Shown: positions 24,398-35,529 of the stretch, in pieces
Layout: every line of letters begins with the position of its first letter
Position numbering within the stretch: the stretch's first letter is position 1
Assembly: GCF_003473485.1 (NCBI RefSeq)
Contig: NC_053046.1
Coordinates: 39,145,832-39,209,831, forward strand
Origin: Medicago truncatula
Taxonomy: Eukaryota > Streptophyta > Magnoliopsida > Fabales > Fabaceae
Length of the DNA stretch: 64,000 nucleotides
Direction of reading: 5' to 3'
Notes under the pieces: model-generated
Seen by the model: only the letters and a program-made list of their open reading frames with translations
The model's database searches: none
What the model was told of the DNA's origin: nothing
Translations under genes and position numbers: made by a program

Positions 24398-25788
24398 CTT
24401 CAAAACCAAAACACACCCACTTCACCAAACAGTGTAACCAACACACTTCACAAATCACTAACAGATCATACACTAGATCCAATAGAACTAGCACCTATAA
24501 AACTCCAAAAAAAATACACAAAAACAGATTCAATTAGACCCATCATACACATCAGTAGCAAAAGCAAATTCAAACAGTGTGATTTTCATATAAAGCTATC
24601 AAATTTACAATAGCCATATAATACCCACATGGCAAGTTCCAATCTTTTGTATAAAAGTGATAGCGGGGTACAGTAAAATAGTAAAAGATTCAAACTTTAT
24701 TGAAGAAAATTGGATTTCGATGAAAACAATGAATGTGGGTCATCGTTAAATTAGGTATTTCAACCATAAACAGAAAATTTTGGTACCAAAAAATCAGAAA
24801 TCATATTGAAGAACCTAACTGGAAAAGTATAAGAATGAAGGGAATTAGAAGTACCTGAATTGGGGGAAGAGTGTAATATTTCTTCTAAGAAAGAAAGGAA
24901 AATGTGGGTTTGAAAATTTGGATAGAAAAATGGAGAATTTATGATGGGGAAGGATGGATTAATGTGAGGTATGGTTAGTACAAGATGAGGCCAAGTCAAT
25001 GTATGCATTAATGGAATATGGTTAGGGTAGGACAACTAACCATATAAGCAGGTTATCAATTATATCATCCATATAAAATACCAATAATTCTCATTCCAAA
25101 TTTCATCTCATAATTTAAATTAATAAAACATTTTTTCTTAGTTAAGCAAAATTTATAAAATGATAGAAGATCATATTTATAAGGTTTACTCGTTAGATTA
25201 TGTACTTTTATTTGAATTTGAATAAGAACTTCACAGTTGTATGTGTGGATTTAAGTGATGTTTGTCACTTCGTCTGCATATCATATGTATAATAATTATT
25301 TTTATGAATATTGTTTAAAAATAATTATAAGAAAGAAAACATCATGTCCATTTGCTGTAGATTCTTTAAAAAAAATGTTTTTGATGTTTTAGTTATGTTT
25401 GTATGCAAGCTATTTTAAAAAATGTCTTTCTTACAAAATTATTTTTATGCTAAAAATGAAAAACTATTCGGATTAATTTTTGAAGAAAAATGTTTTTTTT
25501 GTTAACCCTTTAGTTTCTAAAGGAAATGAGTTCTGATAGTCTGGATTTCGGTTGCAAAGTAGGTATAATATGATCAAAAATTGTTTTATCGAGGAATCAA
25601 ACTCTCTCTAAAATAATTTGTCATTTGTTGAAGTTTATTAACCATTTGAGCTGAATTGTTTAGTAAAAAAAAGTATTTTTAATAGAAGGGAAAAATACAA
25701 AATCTCTTTATATAACTTAAACTAACACGAAATACCTTAACTTTTGTTAAAAATCTCTAAAAACAATACTCTCAAAATTATTTATATT
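24398..25788. other. ECR upstream region and intergenic DNA
   Basis: On the minus strand CAG/GTACTTC near 24850-24857 could be a 5'UTR splice donor for ECR, but I cannot fix the acceptor. Beyond it no gene is seen. A ~45-bp phrase near 25240-25288 resembles one at 23249-23298 (both include TTTAAGTG, then CACTTCGTCT). Confidence 0.4.
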
Positions 25789-26560
25789 AGATGAGGTTGT
25801 TTGAAGGTAGAAAATTATATTCTTGAAATGATAATATAATTTTTAGGAACATTATTCTCAGATATAATTCATTGAGTATTGTATTTTTTTGTGCTAACAT
25901 AATTCATCGAGTATTTGGTAAGCATTTGACATTTTTAAGAATATTATTTCCAAAAATTAGTACTCTTTTTATAGCATCCTCCTTTGGAGCTTGGCAAGCA
26001 CTACGATTTGTAACACTTTTGAATTAAATATGTTTCAGCAAGAACGGAGCTCCCGCAAGTGGGCAGTGAGATTGATCCCCTCGAATTAATCGACCCTTAG
26101 ATCGAATACCGAGTTTTCAAAAAAAAAAAACGTTTGAGCAATGGTGAGTGATCATATACAACCGATGATTGACAACTAAGCAGTCATACACTTTGCAAGT
26201 AATCTAGTCTAGTGATGATATTGATGCTGATGCATGGAATTAAGGAGTAAATATTTGAGACAATATTTCATTTCTTAAAATAGTCAAGTGAACAAAGGAT
26301 TCTTAAAATTAAAAAGCAAGTTAGAGAAGCAACTTGTTTGCCAACCAAATCATCATATCATATCATTAGAAGGCTAGAAGGTTCAAATTTCTAAGAGAGG
26401 ATTTTGGAGTTAAAAAATCCTTCACGTGTTTAAATTAAGGGGAGCACTGAAAGTGTGATTCAAATAGGAGTGTTGCACATGGAAAAATTGCCATCCCTAG
26501 CCAACAACTCTATATACATGCATGTTTTTCATGTTAGTGTATTCTTCTCTCGAGTTACCA
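25789..26560 (+). repeat. Second full copy of the 5-kb dispersed repeat
   Basis: Head (AGAAAATTATATTCTTGAAA, AAGCATTTGACATTTTTAAG, AGCATCCTCCTTTGGAG) and tail (AACAAAGGATTCTTAAAA, CCAACCAAATCATCA, TTAAATTAAGGGGAGC) run in the same order as at 5187-5810. Here the element is interrupted at 26042-26130 by an A-tailed insert. Confidence 0.8.
26031..26141 (+). mobile_element. A-tailed retroposon fragment inserted in the dispersed repeat
   Basis: The insert (about 26042-26130) ends in a 12-A run and is absent from the orthologous spot in the 5.4-kb copy. It is flanked by TGTTTCAGCAA (26031-26041) and CGTTTGAGCAA (26131-26141), an 11-bp direct repeat with two mismatches. It is probably a 5'-truncated SINE; no A/B box remains. 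Confidence 0.75.
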
Positions 26561-29090
26561 TATATTAACATCACTTTTATGACAATTTTTGCAACAACCT
26601 AAAATTATATACCCCTTATGATATAGTGGCATGGTGTTTTGGAACTATTCTTTAGAAAATAGAAAGTGTTTTGGAACTTTTTTTCTTTTGCTTTTATGAA
26701 AATACTTCTACATATGATTGATAAAATAGTCGTTGTAAAATATGTGTTTAAATATCATTTCTTTATTCCTCCAATCTCTCTATTTTTATACTTCCTTATG
26801 TCTTTATTATAAGCAAAAATTTACTTTTTATAACGAATGATCAAATTGTCCTTTAATAAAATTTAACAGAGCTTCATTGATAGAGTTTGATTCAAACTCA
26901 TGATCTCAAGTTAAGTCTGAAGAAAAATATGTATCTATTATATGGTTGAATGAATTTTTTTTTAAGGGACCGTTGAATGATTTTTTAGGGTCCTTTAGAA
27001 TGAATACTGTACTTTTTTTTTTGGTACAAGAATGAATATTGTATTTTTTTTTTTAAGGAAAATATTGTATATCTATTATCTCGTTGTTTTCGCTTTACTT
27101 TTTTAAGATATGCTGATCACATTGTGTATGAGTAAAATATTATGAATCTTTTATTTATCAATTATATTAAATATATTAATTTTGATATATATATTTTAAG
27201 CAATCCAAAAGTCCAAATCCTAGATGAAATTAATATAATAATTATGATTATTATTTAGTTTTATATGTTGGAACACTTTATGAAATATTTTATTCTAAAA
27301 GATACTACTTTGTCTTAGTGTAGTATTCTTTCTTTCTTTCAATTGTACCCTTCATATTTAAACTATTGTATTTATCGGAGTTGATAATCATAACATGTCT
27401 TACTATTTTGACGAAGCACAAGGACCGGATGGAATTCAACTTTCTATAAGAGGCTTTGGATCTTCTCTCCTCACACATCTATTATTTATTGAGACCGTTT
27501 TTTGCTTTACATGACAAAAATTGAAAGAGATTCTTGAGGTATGAGGAGGTGTCGGGACAAGCTATTCATTTATAAAAATCAAAGATTTTTTAGCAAAAAT
27601 ACTCAAGCATAAAAAATAAAAATAAAAAGGAAGATATCAAGAATGTTTTTCAAGTCTCAGAAGCCACGAGTTTTGTAAAATACATGGCTCTTCAATCAAC
27701 GGTGAGAAGGAAAAAAGAAGGTAAGATATTGCATGAGCACATTTCTTCTACCATCAACATTATGATAGTATATTCAAAGGATGCTAAACTCTTTCTAGTG
27801 AGGCAAGATAAAAGACGAGGGAAATAAGTTGTTTACACCTAAAAATAATTATTATATTAGTCGAATTTTGCAAAGCAAATAATCTATTAGGGAAGAAAAT
27901 CCCTCATCTGAGTGAAGGATAAATGATGCTAGAGAAGCCGAGTGCGATAGAGATTAATATTTATCAACTTCACTAACTTAAAGTGTGGGTCGTAAAAGAC
28001 TCCAAACTAAGTCAAACATAATGAGATTAGAAAATGACTCGACAAATCCACAATCTATTCTCATTACCACTAAACGCTCCAAGGAATGAGGGAGAAGACA
28101 AAATCTCCGGTGGAGTTGCGCACCAAGGATACTGTCAATGATCATGTCGTGAAGACATAATTGAAGCTTAACATGGAGTGCCAGAATCCCACTAACAAGG
28201 GAGTTATTATGCAACACCCGTGAAATTAGCTGAATGGAGGTTTAAGCATATAGGCAATATTGTTTGGCTACTAGACAATAATTACACTATAAATATTTTG
28301 TTCAGACATTCTAATTAACATATTCAATCAATCAACAAGCTTATTTCGCAAAAAAAAAAAAAAAAAATTATCGCTTACATTTATGTTTTATTTATGCATT
28401 TCTTAGTGTAGTTTAAACCCAAAAACCACCGTACTTAACACTCTATTGTAGAAGTTAAGCAACTCATAGTTGAGGGACAATGTTTCTCCTTCACTGTCAA
28501 TCGCTTGAAACAAAGAGAGTCACAATTGAAAAAACTTAACCGATTTCAGCTAAGGCTTTTAACCAACCAAGATATGATTTTTGCACATATTTTCAAAGCT
28601 AGATATTTTTACATAGTCTCCATGCATCACAGGTGGAAATATAAAATTTGGGGTGAACCTTAGTTGAGATGTATGGAAAACTCTCATATTACTATCCCAA
28701 TACCACAAGAGAGTGAGAATTTCCAATTATCCGATTTGCTTGATTAAGATACGCAAAGTTAGACATGGAATGTTATAAATTGCTTGCTAAATGAAAGGGA
28801 TGACGAGGAATTTGGCAATGTTAAACAAACTAGCTATGAGAACGATTGATACTTGTTCTTGGGATATGCTAAGGCGAGACAAGTATGAGAGATGACGGGA
28901 TTGTGGATGGTTTACAATATTTGATCCAAAATTTCACAAATTTATATTTTAATGTTGTTACTAACTTGCAGCTCCAAAAGACTATTGATTTTGCTATGAT
29001 GTTGTGACTTGTGGTGTTATGGGAGGACATGGAGAAACCATGCAGCGTATCAGTTCATCTGGCATGATGGCTACCACAGTCAATGAGGAG
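26561..29090. other. Decayed repeat-rich intergenic DNA
   Basis: No intact gene. Near 27410-27480 a reading with one frame slip gives QGPDGIQLS then FYKRLW, which recalls the GPDG...FYK..W block of LINE reverse transcriptases. It is too short to call more than a possible relic. An 18-A run at about 28350-28367 may be an old poly(A) tail. Confidence 0.35.
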
Positions 29091-29095
29091 AATTA

Positions 29096-29430
29096 GAATG
29101 CAATGTGGATACAACGTTGTTTCAAGAACAACATTCTTTTGGAATAGGTATGTGTATCCGAGATAGAATAGGATATTTTATCCAAGCGAAGGCGACATGG
29201 CACAGCGGATTAACTACATCTATGGAAGTGATGTGTGTCAATTAAACTAGATCGAAAGCTAGTGGTTGATAGCATAGTTAATAGCTCTCATATCTAAATC
29301 GAATTTGGCTAGCTACTATCCAAACTTTAATCATTTCAAACAAAAATAATTATCCAAACTTTGATATAAGTTTTGCTGGCAGACAAGTGAATTTTGTTGC
29401 ACATACTTTAATTGAAATAGTAAAAATAAT
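29096..29430 (+). pseudogene. LINE-type RNase H (RVT_3) relic
   Basis: Frame-broken segments read in order ECNVDTTLF, FGIGMCIRDRIGYFIQAKAT, then LDRKLVVDSIVNSSHI, then FAGRQVNFVAHTL. These match the plant RVT_3 RNase H pattern (CNVDA...GMCIRD..G.F..A, then D...VVD, then R.AN.VAH). Stops and gaps separate the blocks. The reverse-transcriptase part is not visible next to it. Confidence 0.75.
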
Positions 29431-29659
29431 AGATAAAAGTGGGTAGTTATTGATATTTGTATTTGGAATAAAAAGTTCCGAACCTCTAAAGATGGTAGTT
29501 AATAAAGTTGAGAAGTTATGTATAAATTTTATTTATGAGAATAAATATATAAGAGTTTTGTTAACGAGTGTCCACAAATACTCTTTAAACATTCTAAAAG
29601 AAGAAATTATTTCATAAAAAAATCAAATATTTCAATTTCCATTCAAAATAAGTTATCAT

Positions 29660-29870
29660 TTAAATAAGACAGGTCTTGAATCCGAGAGAACCTGGGTTCG
29701 AGCCCCGCTAGTGCATTTGAAGGGAGGTAAATTAATGTAAATACCTTTGTAAGTGCTATTTGAGCCCGAAGGTTTTTCCTGCCTTGAACTGGGGCACCAT
29801 CCCCTCACCCTAAAATTTTGTGGATTTCCCAATATATAAATGTCTGAGTTTTTTTTTTTAGAAAAAAAAA
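29660..29870 (+). mobile_element. SINE-like element
   Basis: A B-box GGTTCGAGCCC (29695-29705) sits near the 5' side, followed by a body with CGAAGGTTTTTCCTGCC and a T-rich then A-rich end. No target duplication found; boundaries approximate. Confidence 0.45.
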
Positions 29871-31327
29871 ATGTACGAAATTCATGAGAATGCTATATTT
29901 CTATTCTCACTTTTTCAAAAATGTTAAGGGTACACTTTAAGAAAAACACACCCAAAAGAAAATACCTACTTTTGGTATACCATTTTTCATTTCAATTATA
30001 CATTTTATTTGAACTATTGTATTTACAATTTTATCATTTTTATAATACGATTTAAATTTTTGTCCAAAAAATGTTGTTTAAATCTTAATGTAAAAAAATC
30101 AGTTAAATTTCATTATAATCTGAGCAATCTTGTTACAATAGAAACAATATTAAAATTATAAACGAAACTTATTTTCATCTTATTTGCAAAAAAAACAATT
30201 AAAATCAAATGCGATAAAATAGATATACAATTAAGTGCAATAGAAAATTCAACAAACGAGCATGTCATATTTCACTATTAAAGCAAAAATAGAGTGATTG
30301 AGTATAAACAAAAATAGATATTCATTAAGACAAAATAGTGATTATGGATTTTCACAAATAATTTAAAGCAAGAAAAATTTAAATTATTCATTAATCTTGT
30401 GTCGTAGCAAAATGAATGATGCCTATCCGATTACATCACCAGCTTAATTTGCATTGAAGTATTGGTTGATGGGAATAGTAATGCATTTACTAACTAACTA
30501 ACGACTACCTACTTTATGCATACCTCACCATGGTGGTGTCTGAATTGATAACTGCAAAAAATATTGTGTGCATTTTTATTACCTCCAACTGCAAACATGC
30601 TATTCCCATCTGCCTAATTAGTTAGAGAAATGAAAAAAATTCTTAGGAGAGGAAGGTCGGGTATGAAATGGAAATGAAACTTTTGTGACAAAATTATACA
30701 TAAGTTTCTCATATAAAATTGTATATGTATCTTCCTTTTTTTAAAAAACTATATAATAACTGTAATAAGAAGAGCTATTCTCTATGAAGGACAAATCCTT
30801 AATGTGTCTTTGTCCAAACACATATTAGTAGTTTAGGAGACAACTTTATACTTAACTTAAAATTGATATTTTTTTTTACAACAAAAGAATTGACCTTTTT
30901 GTTTTTTTTTTTTTTTTTATCTTTTTGTGTTTAGTGAAAAACATAATCATCTTTTTTTTTTTTAAGGAAAAACATAATCATCTATTGAATTATTTATTTT
31001 AACTTTATTATTCATTGACATATTTTTAAATATGAATATATAGTTTTTGAGAAAATAATAAAGAGAATATGTTTTTGATAATTTATGAGATTGAAAAATT
31101 AATTAAAATTAATACATGGTGGAGATAGCTGATTGCGTTCTAAGACAAACAAGTTCCACTAAAACATGTGCCCTTTATAACTCTTTTAATTGAAATTGCT
31201 AATTTAATTGCCAGACTCTATGATTCTAACGTATATAATTTATTGCAATAAAAAAGTTTTTACATTTACTATGACACAAATCATAATTACCTATAGATTT
31301 CATAGGTTTTATAGAAATTATCCACAA
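29871..31327. other. AT-rich intergenic, no gene
   Basis: Contains long T runs (30900-30920, 30950-30963) and a nearby duplicated AACATAATCATC word (30940-30982). Nothing coding recognised. Confidence 0.4.
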
Positions 31328-31853
31328 ATAAATACAGGGTTAAATATGTTATTGGTCCCTATAAATATACCAATTTTTCGTTTTAGTCCCTTTAAAAATT
31401 TTCTTCAACTTTTAGTCCCTAAAAAATTTTCCATCTTCACTTTTGGTCCCTCTTTTAAAGTAAACTCATATGTAGAATTCATATTTTTGAATCAAATTTT
31501 CCAGAAAAATTCATAATATTATAAGAATCTCTCCCGAAAAAAAAAATAGAATTTTTTAACAAAACATGAATTTAATATGAATTTTTATATTATTTATGGT
31601 TAAAAATTAATATATAATTTATGTTTACTTAAAAAATTCTAATTTTTTTTTTGGAAATATTTTTACAATATTCTACACATTTCTGTACAATTTCATTAAA
31701 AAAAAAAATACTAAAATTTACTTTAAAATAGGGACCAAAAGTAGTGACTCAAAATTTTATAGGGACTAAAAATTGAAGAAAATTTTTAGAGGGATTAAAA
31801 CGAAAAGTTGGTATATTTATTGGGACCAAAAACATATTTAACCCATAAATATA
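31328..31853. mobile_element. 508-bp Mutator-type MITE
   Basis: The element (31337-31844) starts GGGTTAAATATG and ends CATATTTAACCC. Both arms carry TTGGTCCCT/GGGACTAAAA words and pair over more than 100 bp. Flanking 9-bp sequences ATAAATACA (31328-31336) and ATAAATATA (31845-31853) differ at one base. It appears to cut off the 3' side of the RRP6-like fragment. No coding capacity. Confidence 0.9.
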
Positions 31854-31859
31854 AGATAC

Positions 31860-32640
31860 TAGATAAATTAGCTCATGTATATCTGAAGGAGTTAAGTCTA
31901 ATTCGCCCAGATCTTTCTTTTTGACATTTGGCTTTGCACTAGCAATGGTTCTTTCATTATTACACAACTTTTGGCTGAGCTTCTCTGATCTCTCCCAAAT
32001 TTCGTACAATAAATAACCCTTTTGCTCTGGCCTCAAGGACTAGTAGTTGTGCTATATGTAATAAATAGTGTGTGTCCTTAGCTCCATACAGTATCATATC
32101 CGTTCAATAAATAACCCTTTTGCTCTGGCCTCAAGGACTAGTAGTTGTGCTATATGTAATAAATAGTGTGTGTCCTTAGCTCCATACAGTATCATATCAT
32201 GCGTTAATGGTCTTTCCCTCCAATCGTGTAACTAAAAATGAGAATTATTAGCATTTTGCTTACTATGTACTTGGAATAAAAATAAAGTTAGAAAGCAAAT
32301 CTGCATGACTTTGTTTTTCGTTTCTTTGCAGTACTCATTTAGAATATAGTTGAGGGATTTTTCTTCCTTTTTAAGAGCCAAACATACTTGATAAGTATCC
32401 AAGACATTAGCAAGATATGTATTGTAATCCTTTTGGAGCCAAAGCACGTCATTGCTCCCGTCATGAATGACTTTGCATATCTGAACATCTTCGAAGATTG
32501 GCTTCATTTTTGGAATCATGTCATGAAATTTCAGAGGGTCTACAATATAATCCTCCTCATTGAAAGATATTTGTAGAAGACATATCAAGCCAAGAAATGA
32601 TCTTCTGAGCTATGCTCCAGATCAAAAGCAAATATGGAAA
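31860..32640 (-). pseudogene. RRP6-like 3'-5' exonuclease fragment (exosome family)
   Basis: RRP6/EXOSC10 proteins are DEDD-type exonucleases of the nuclear exosome. On the minus strand I see Exo I as FDLEH (32609-32629), a frameshift, then FLGLICLLQIS and EEDYIVDPLKFHDMI. Exo II follows as VIHDGSNDVLWLQKD, then LNYILNEYCKETKNK, a possible splice donor, and Exo III as YGAKDTHYLLHIAQLL. The Exo III segment lies in a 98-bp tandem duplication and so is encoded twice. Downstream residues (EIWERSEKLSQKLCNNER) fit the family before the neighbouring MITE. No HRDC domain is found and the 5' end is missing. A non-functional fragment of an RRP6-like gene. Confidence 0.75.
32003..32198. repeat. 98-bp tandem duplication, two copies
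   Basis: 32003-32100 and 32101-32198 are head-to-tail copies; I see one mismatch. The unit spans the Exo III portion of the RRP6-like fragment on the minus strand. Near identity implies a recent event. Confidence 0.92.
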
Positions 32641-33017
32641 ATTCTGAAAACATCATCAATTAAACTGAAACCTATAAGAAACCTTTTTCTGGGCCGTGTT
32701 CAAATATGGAAAAAGAATTGTGGCATCCTAGAATCCTTTTAAAGTTGTGCTATGGTTTCTCGATCATTTTGGAGTAACATTGTTCATCTTCTAGATTTTG
32801 TTCTCCATTCATTGTGGGAAGAAGAACGGCGGCGAAATTAGCAGTAGAACGCAATAATGATTCAGAAGATGAGACTTGCGTAGGAAGAAATTAACAAGGG
32901 TTTTCTATTTTTGTTATTGTTGAAAATGAATGAATCGGGCTTTAAAGTATTTGAATTTGAAAATTGTTTTTCTAACATTGATAAGTTCACATTGACACAA
33001 GTAAAATACCTAAATAC

Positions 33018-33100
33018 CCCCAGCGGCAGTTAACGACCGTTAGGCCATGCGCCGACAGTTAACTGCCGCTGGCTTCCAGCGGTTATTAACTACCGCTACG
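33018..33100. repeat. Palindromic GC-rich repeat near the PMD gene
   Basis: CAGCGGCAGTTAAC (33021-33034) and its exact inverted complement GTTAACTGCCGCTG (33058-33071) flank a 23-bp loop. Next to it AGCGGTTATTAACTACCGCT (about 33078-33097) is a second near-palindrome built from the same words. Confidence 0.85.
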
Positions 33101-33395
33101 TGTCTGGATCATTTTCCAGAAACTCATTTTCCAGTGTCTTTTCTAACCAAATCCTTTGGTACCTAAACAAATTCATCTAAGATTTTCATTCAATAACCAA
33201 TTGAAAATTCATCTAAAATTTTAATCTAATAACCAATTGATACCTAAACATATTCATGCAATATTTAACAGGAAAATGGTAAAATTAAAACGCAAGAAAT
33301 AATATAAAACGTACGTACGTAAATGTCATAGAAATATGAAAATGTCATAATAATACATCATTATCATCATAGTCAAAAAATACATAAAAAAAAGC

Positions 33396-35037
33396 CTAAT
33401 AATAATCAGCCCTGCTGTCTACCCTGCCTCTGACCCCTACGCCGCCTGGCAATCTGATAAGTAAGGGCAGGGCGACTAGTACTGCTATCAGCATCACCTC
33501 GTGGACAATCTCCTCTTTAGTCATCTCGGCTTGCCTGGCCACAATATCGTCAGCAATATGCACCACATCCCGGATGATCGTCAGTGTGTCAGACATCTCC
33601 CTGGCATGCTCCTCCTCTATGATCTGCTCCACGTTCGCCGGCATGGGAGGAGATCCTTCATCAGGTGGGAGAATACGAGGGTGAGAGACTTTGGCAGACC
33701 AAGCCATGTAGACGGGAGCATGATGCCATGGTCTCTCACACGCATCTCCCCAAGCAGTGAAGAACCACGCCTGAGCTTTTTGCAGCACGGTGGTGGGATC
33801 ATGTGTAGGCACCTGAGAGACAGATGACGGATGTCTAGGAACATCATGTACATAGAAAAGCTTCCTCTTTACTCGCTCAGGTAAATGACGGTACACCCTC
33901 TCCTTCCCGCACATCAGCCATCCCGAGTAAGTGACAATAAGCTGGAATGGGTGCACGTCTCTGTGATCACCATAAGTAGAAAACCTGACGTCATCCACCT
34001 CAAAGCGATCCAGACGTAAGCGGTAATGATGCACATCTTTATGTCCTTTGCTTGTAAGCCATCTCCCAGCACATGGTCTCTCCGGCGTCCACTCCCTGTT
34101 TTTCTTCCTTGGGTACGGACCTGACAAATGCTCCAAAATTCATCCCTGCAACAAATAAATAAAATACATTATAAAAGCTTCACAGAAAAATTTAAATTAA
34201 ATCCTAAATAAATGCAGTCTTACTTAGGAAAAAAATAATCTAACATGATAATAAAATTTATAAAATAAATTCATAAAGAAATGAAGATAAATATTAAATT
34301 ATTACCATAAAAAGAGTCATACTCCCAGCCATCGTTTTGTTATTCAAAATAACAGAGTCATCCAGATAGTCGTACATGTAAGCTAAGGTCATCCCTCCCC
34401 ATGACCACTTCCCAATCGCCTGCAAGTCAGCCATACAATCAAGATATATCAAGTCGATGTGTCTGTTCGTTTTGTTAGTGAACAACGCACAACCAACGAG
34501 ATATAGAAGGAAACTCCTGACACACCACACCCTCCTCATGCCTCTCTCCCGTAGATCCTCCCTCGTCCGTGGCTCCTCCAGCCGTCTAGCCTCTATCAGG
34601 TGGTGTTCATATACCCGCTTGAGTGTGGGATAACTGATATGACCAACAGACTCACTCCTAATCTCAGCCCGGGCATCAGCATCTGACATGCTAAACAACC
34701 TGGTCATCAAATCAATCGCACGCTCCTGACCCATTGCCTCATCGTGGTTCAGCATGCGCCCGTGAATAGGAATGTGTAGGAGATTATGCACATCGTCCAA
34801 AGTAACCGTCATCTCCCCCACAGGTAGATGAAAACTACTGGTCTCCGTGTGCCACCTCTCGCACATAGCACGTATCATGGCATGGGTCACGGTAGAATAC
34901 CCCGTGTATATCAAATCATGCAGGTCAGACCCCTCCATAGGCTCCCAAAACCACCTCACACTCGCCTCCAGCTTACCAAGCTCTTTCATATTTTTCCCCG
35001 CATTTATACACTTGTAACCTGTCTGATCATGCCACAT
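33396..35037 (-). pseudogene. Plant mobile domain (MAIN-like) protein, one nonsense codon
   Basis: Plant mobile domain proteins occur in transposons and as host copies such as MAIN. Exon A (35037-34306) has the family's core: LHDLIYTGYSTVTHAMIRAM, HLPVGEMTVTLDDVHNLLHI, VRSFLLYLVGCALFTNKTN, then AYMYDYLDD. Exon B (34145-33396) continues ILEHLSGPYPRKKNREWTPE, with a P-T-W-rich tail. Donor and acceptor are good, but the second codon after the join is TGA (34140-34142) where the family has Trp (GW.. becomes G*), so a single G-to-A change explains it. The first exon starts right after a TTTCAG acceptor-like site, so an upstream exon may exist. A copy in decay or a transposon gene; the flanking palindromes favour the latter. 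Confidence 0.75.
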
Positions 35038-35077
35038 CTGAAATTCAAATTAATTATTACATTGTCAGTAATTTATA

Positions 35078-35263
35078 TAATTAAAACACTTACGCTACAT
35101 AATATTATATAATTAAAAAACTAACGCTACATTCTTTTAAATAATTAAAACACTTACGCTACATAATATTAAATAATTAAAACCCGAACGCTACATTCTT
35201 TTAAATAATTAAAACACTTACGCTACATAATATTAAATAATTAAAACACTAACGCTACATTCT
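35078..35263. repeat. AT-rich minisatellite
   Basis: About three copies of a ~66-bp unit made of two half-units: CACTTACGCTACATAATATT and CTAACGCTACATTCTTTTA, each followed by AAATAATTAAAA. It lies just upstream (minus strand) of the plant-mobile-domain gene. Confidence 0.85.
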
Positions 35264-35529
35264 AAAGGACATACAAGCAACTTCCAAATATATTGATCAT
35301 CTCCACAACATTCAAGTATATTGATCATCTTTACAACAATTGCATTATCAAGTATTTACGTCCACACAACATTCAAGTCATAATTTAAATAAGAGTCATC
35401 ATCACATTATCACCATAATCATCAATAATCATCAACATCATTCAACATCAACTACATCATATAGTTTCACCACTCCAATTATTTCTCATATTCCAAGTAA
35501 GAGAACATACAACATCTTATGATAAATAT

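Noticed and set aside
33501..33827. 108-codon plus-strand frame opposite the PMD gene
   Set aside because: Mirror of the GC-richer PMD exon; no recognisable product.
35078..35263. CRISPR-like array
   Set aside because: Repeats are contiguous, AT-rich and without distinct spacers, in a plant nuclear context; a minisatellite.
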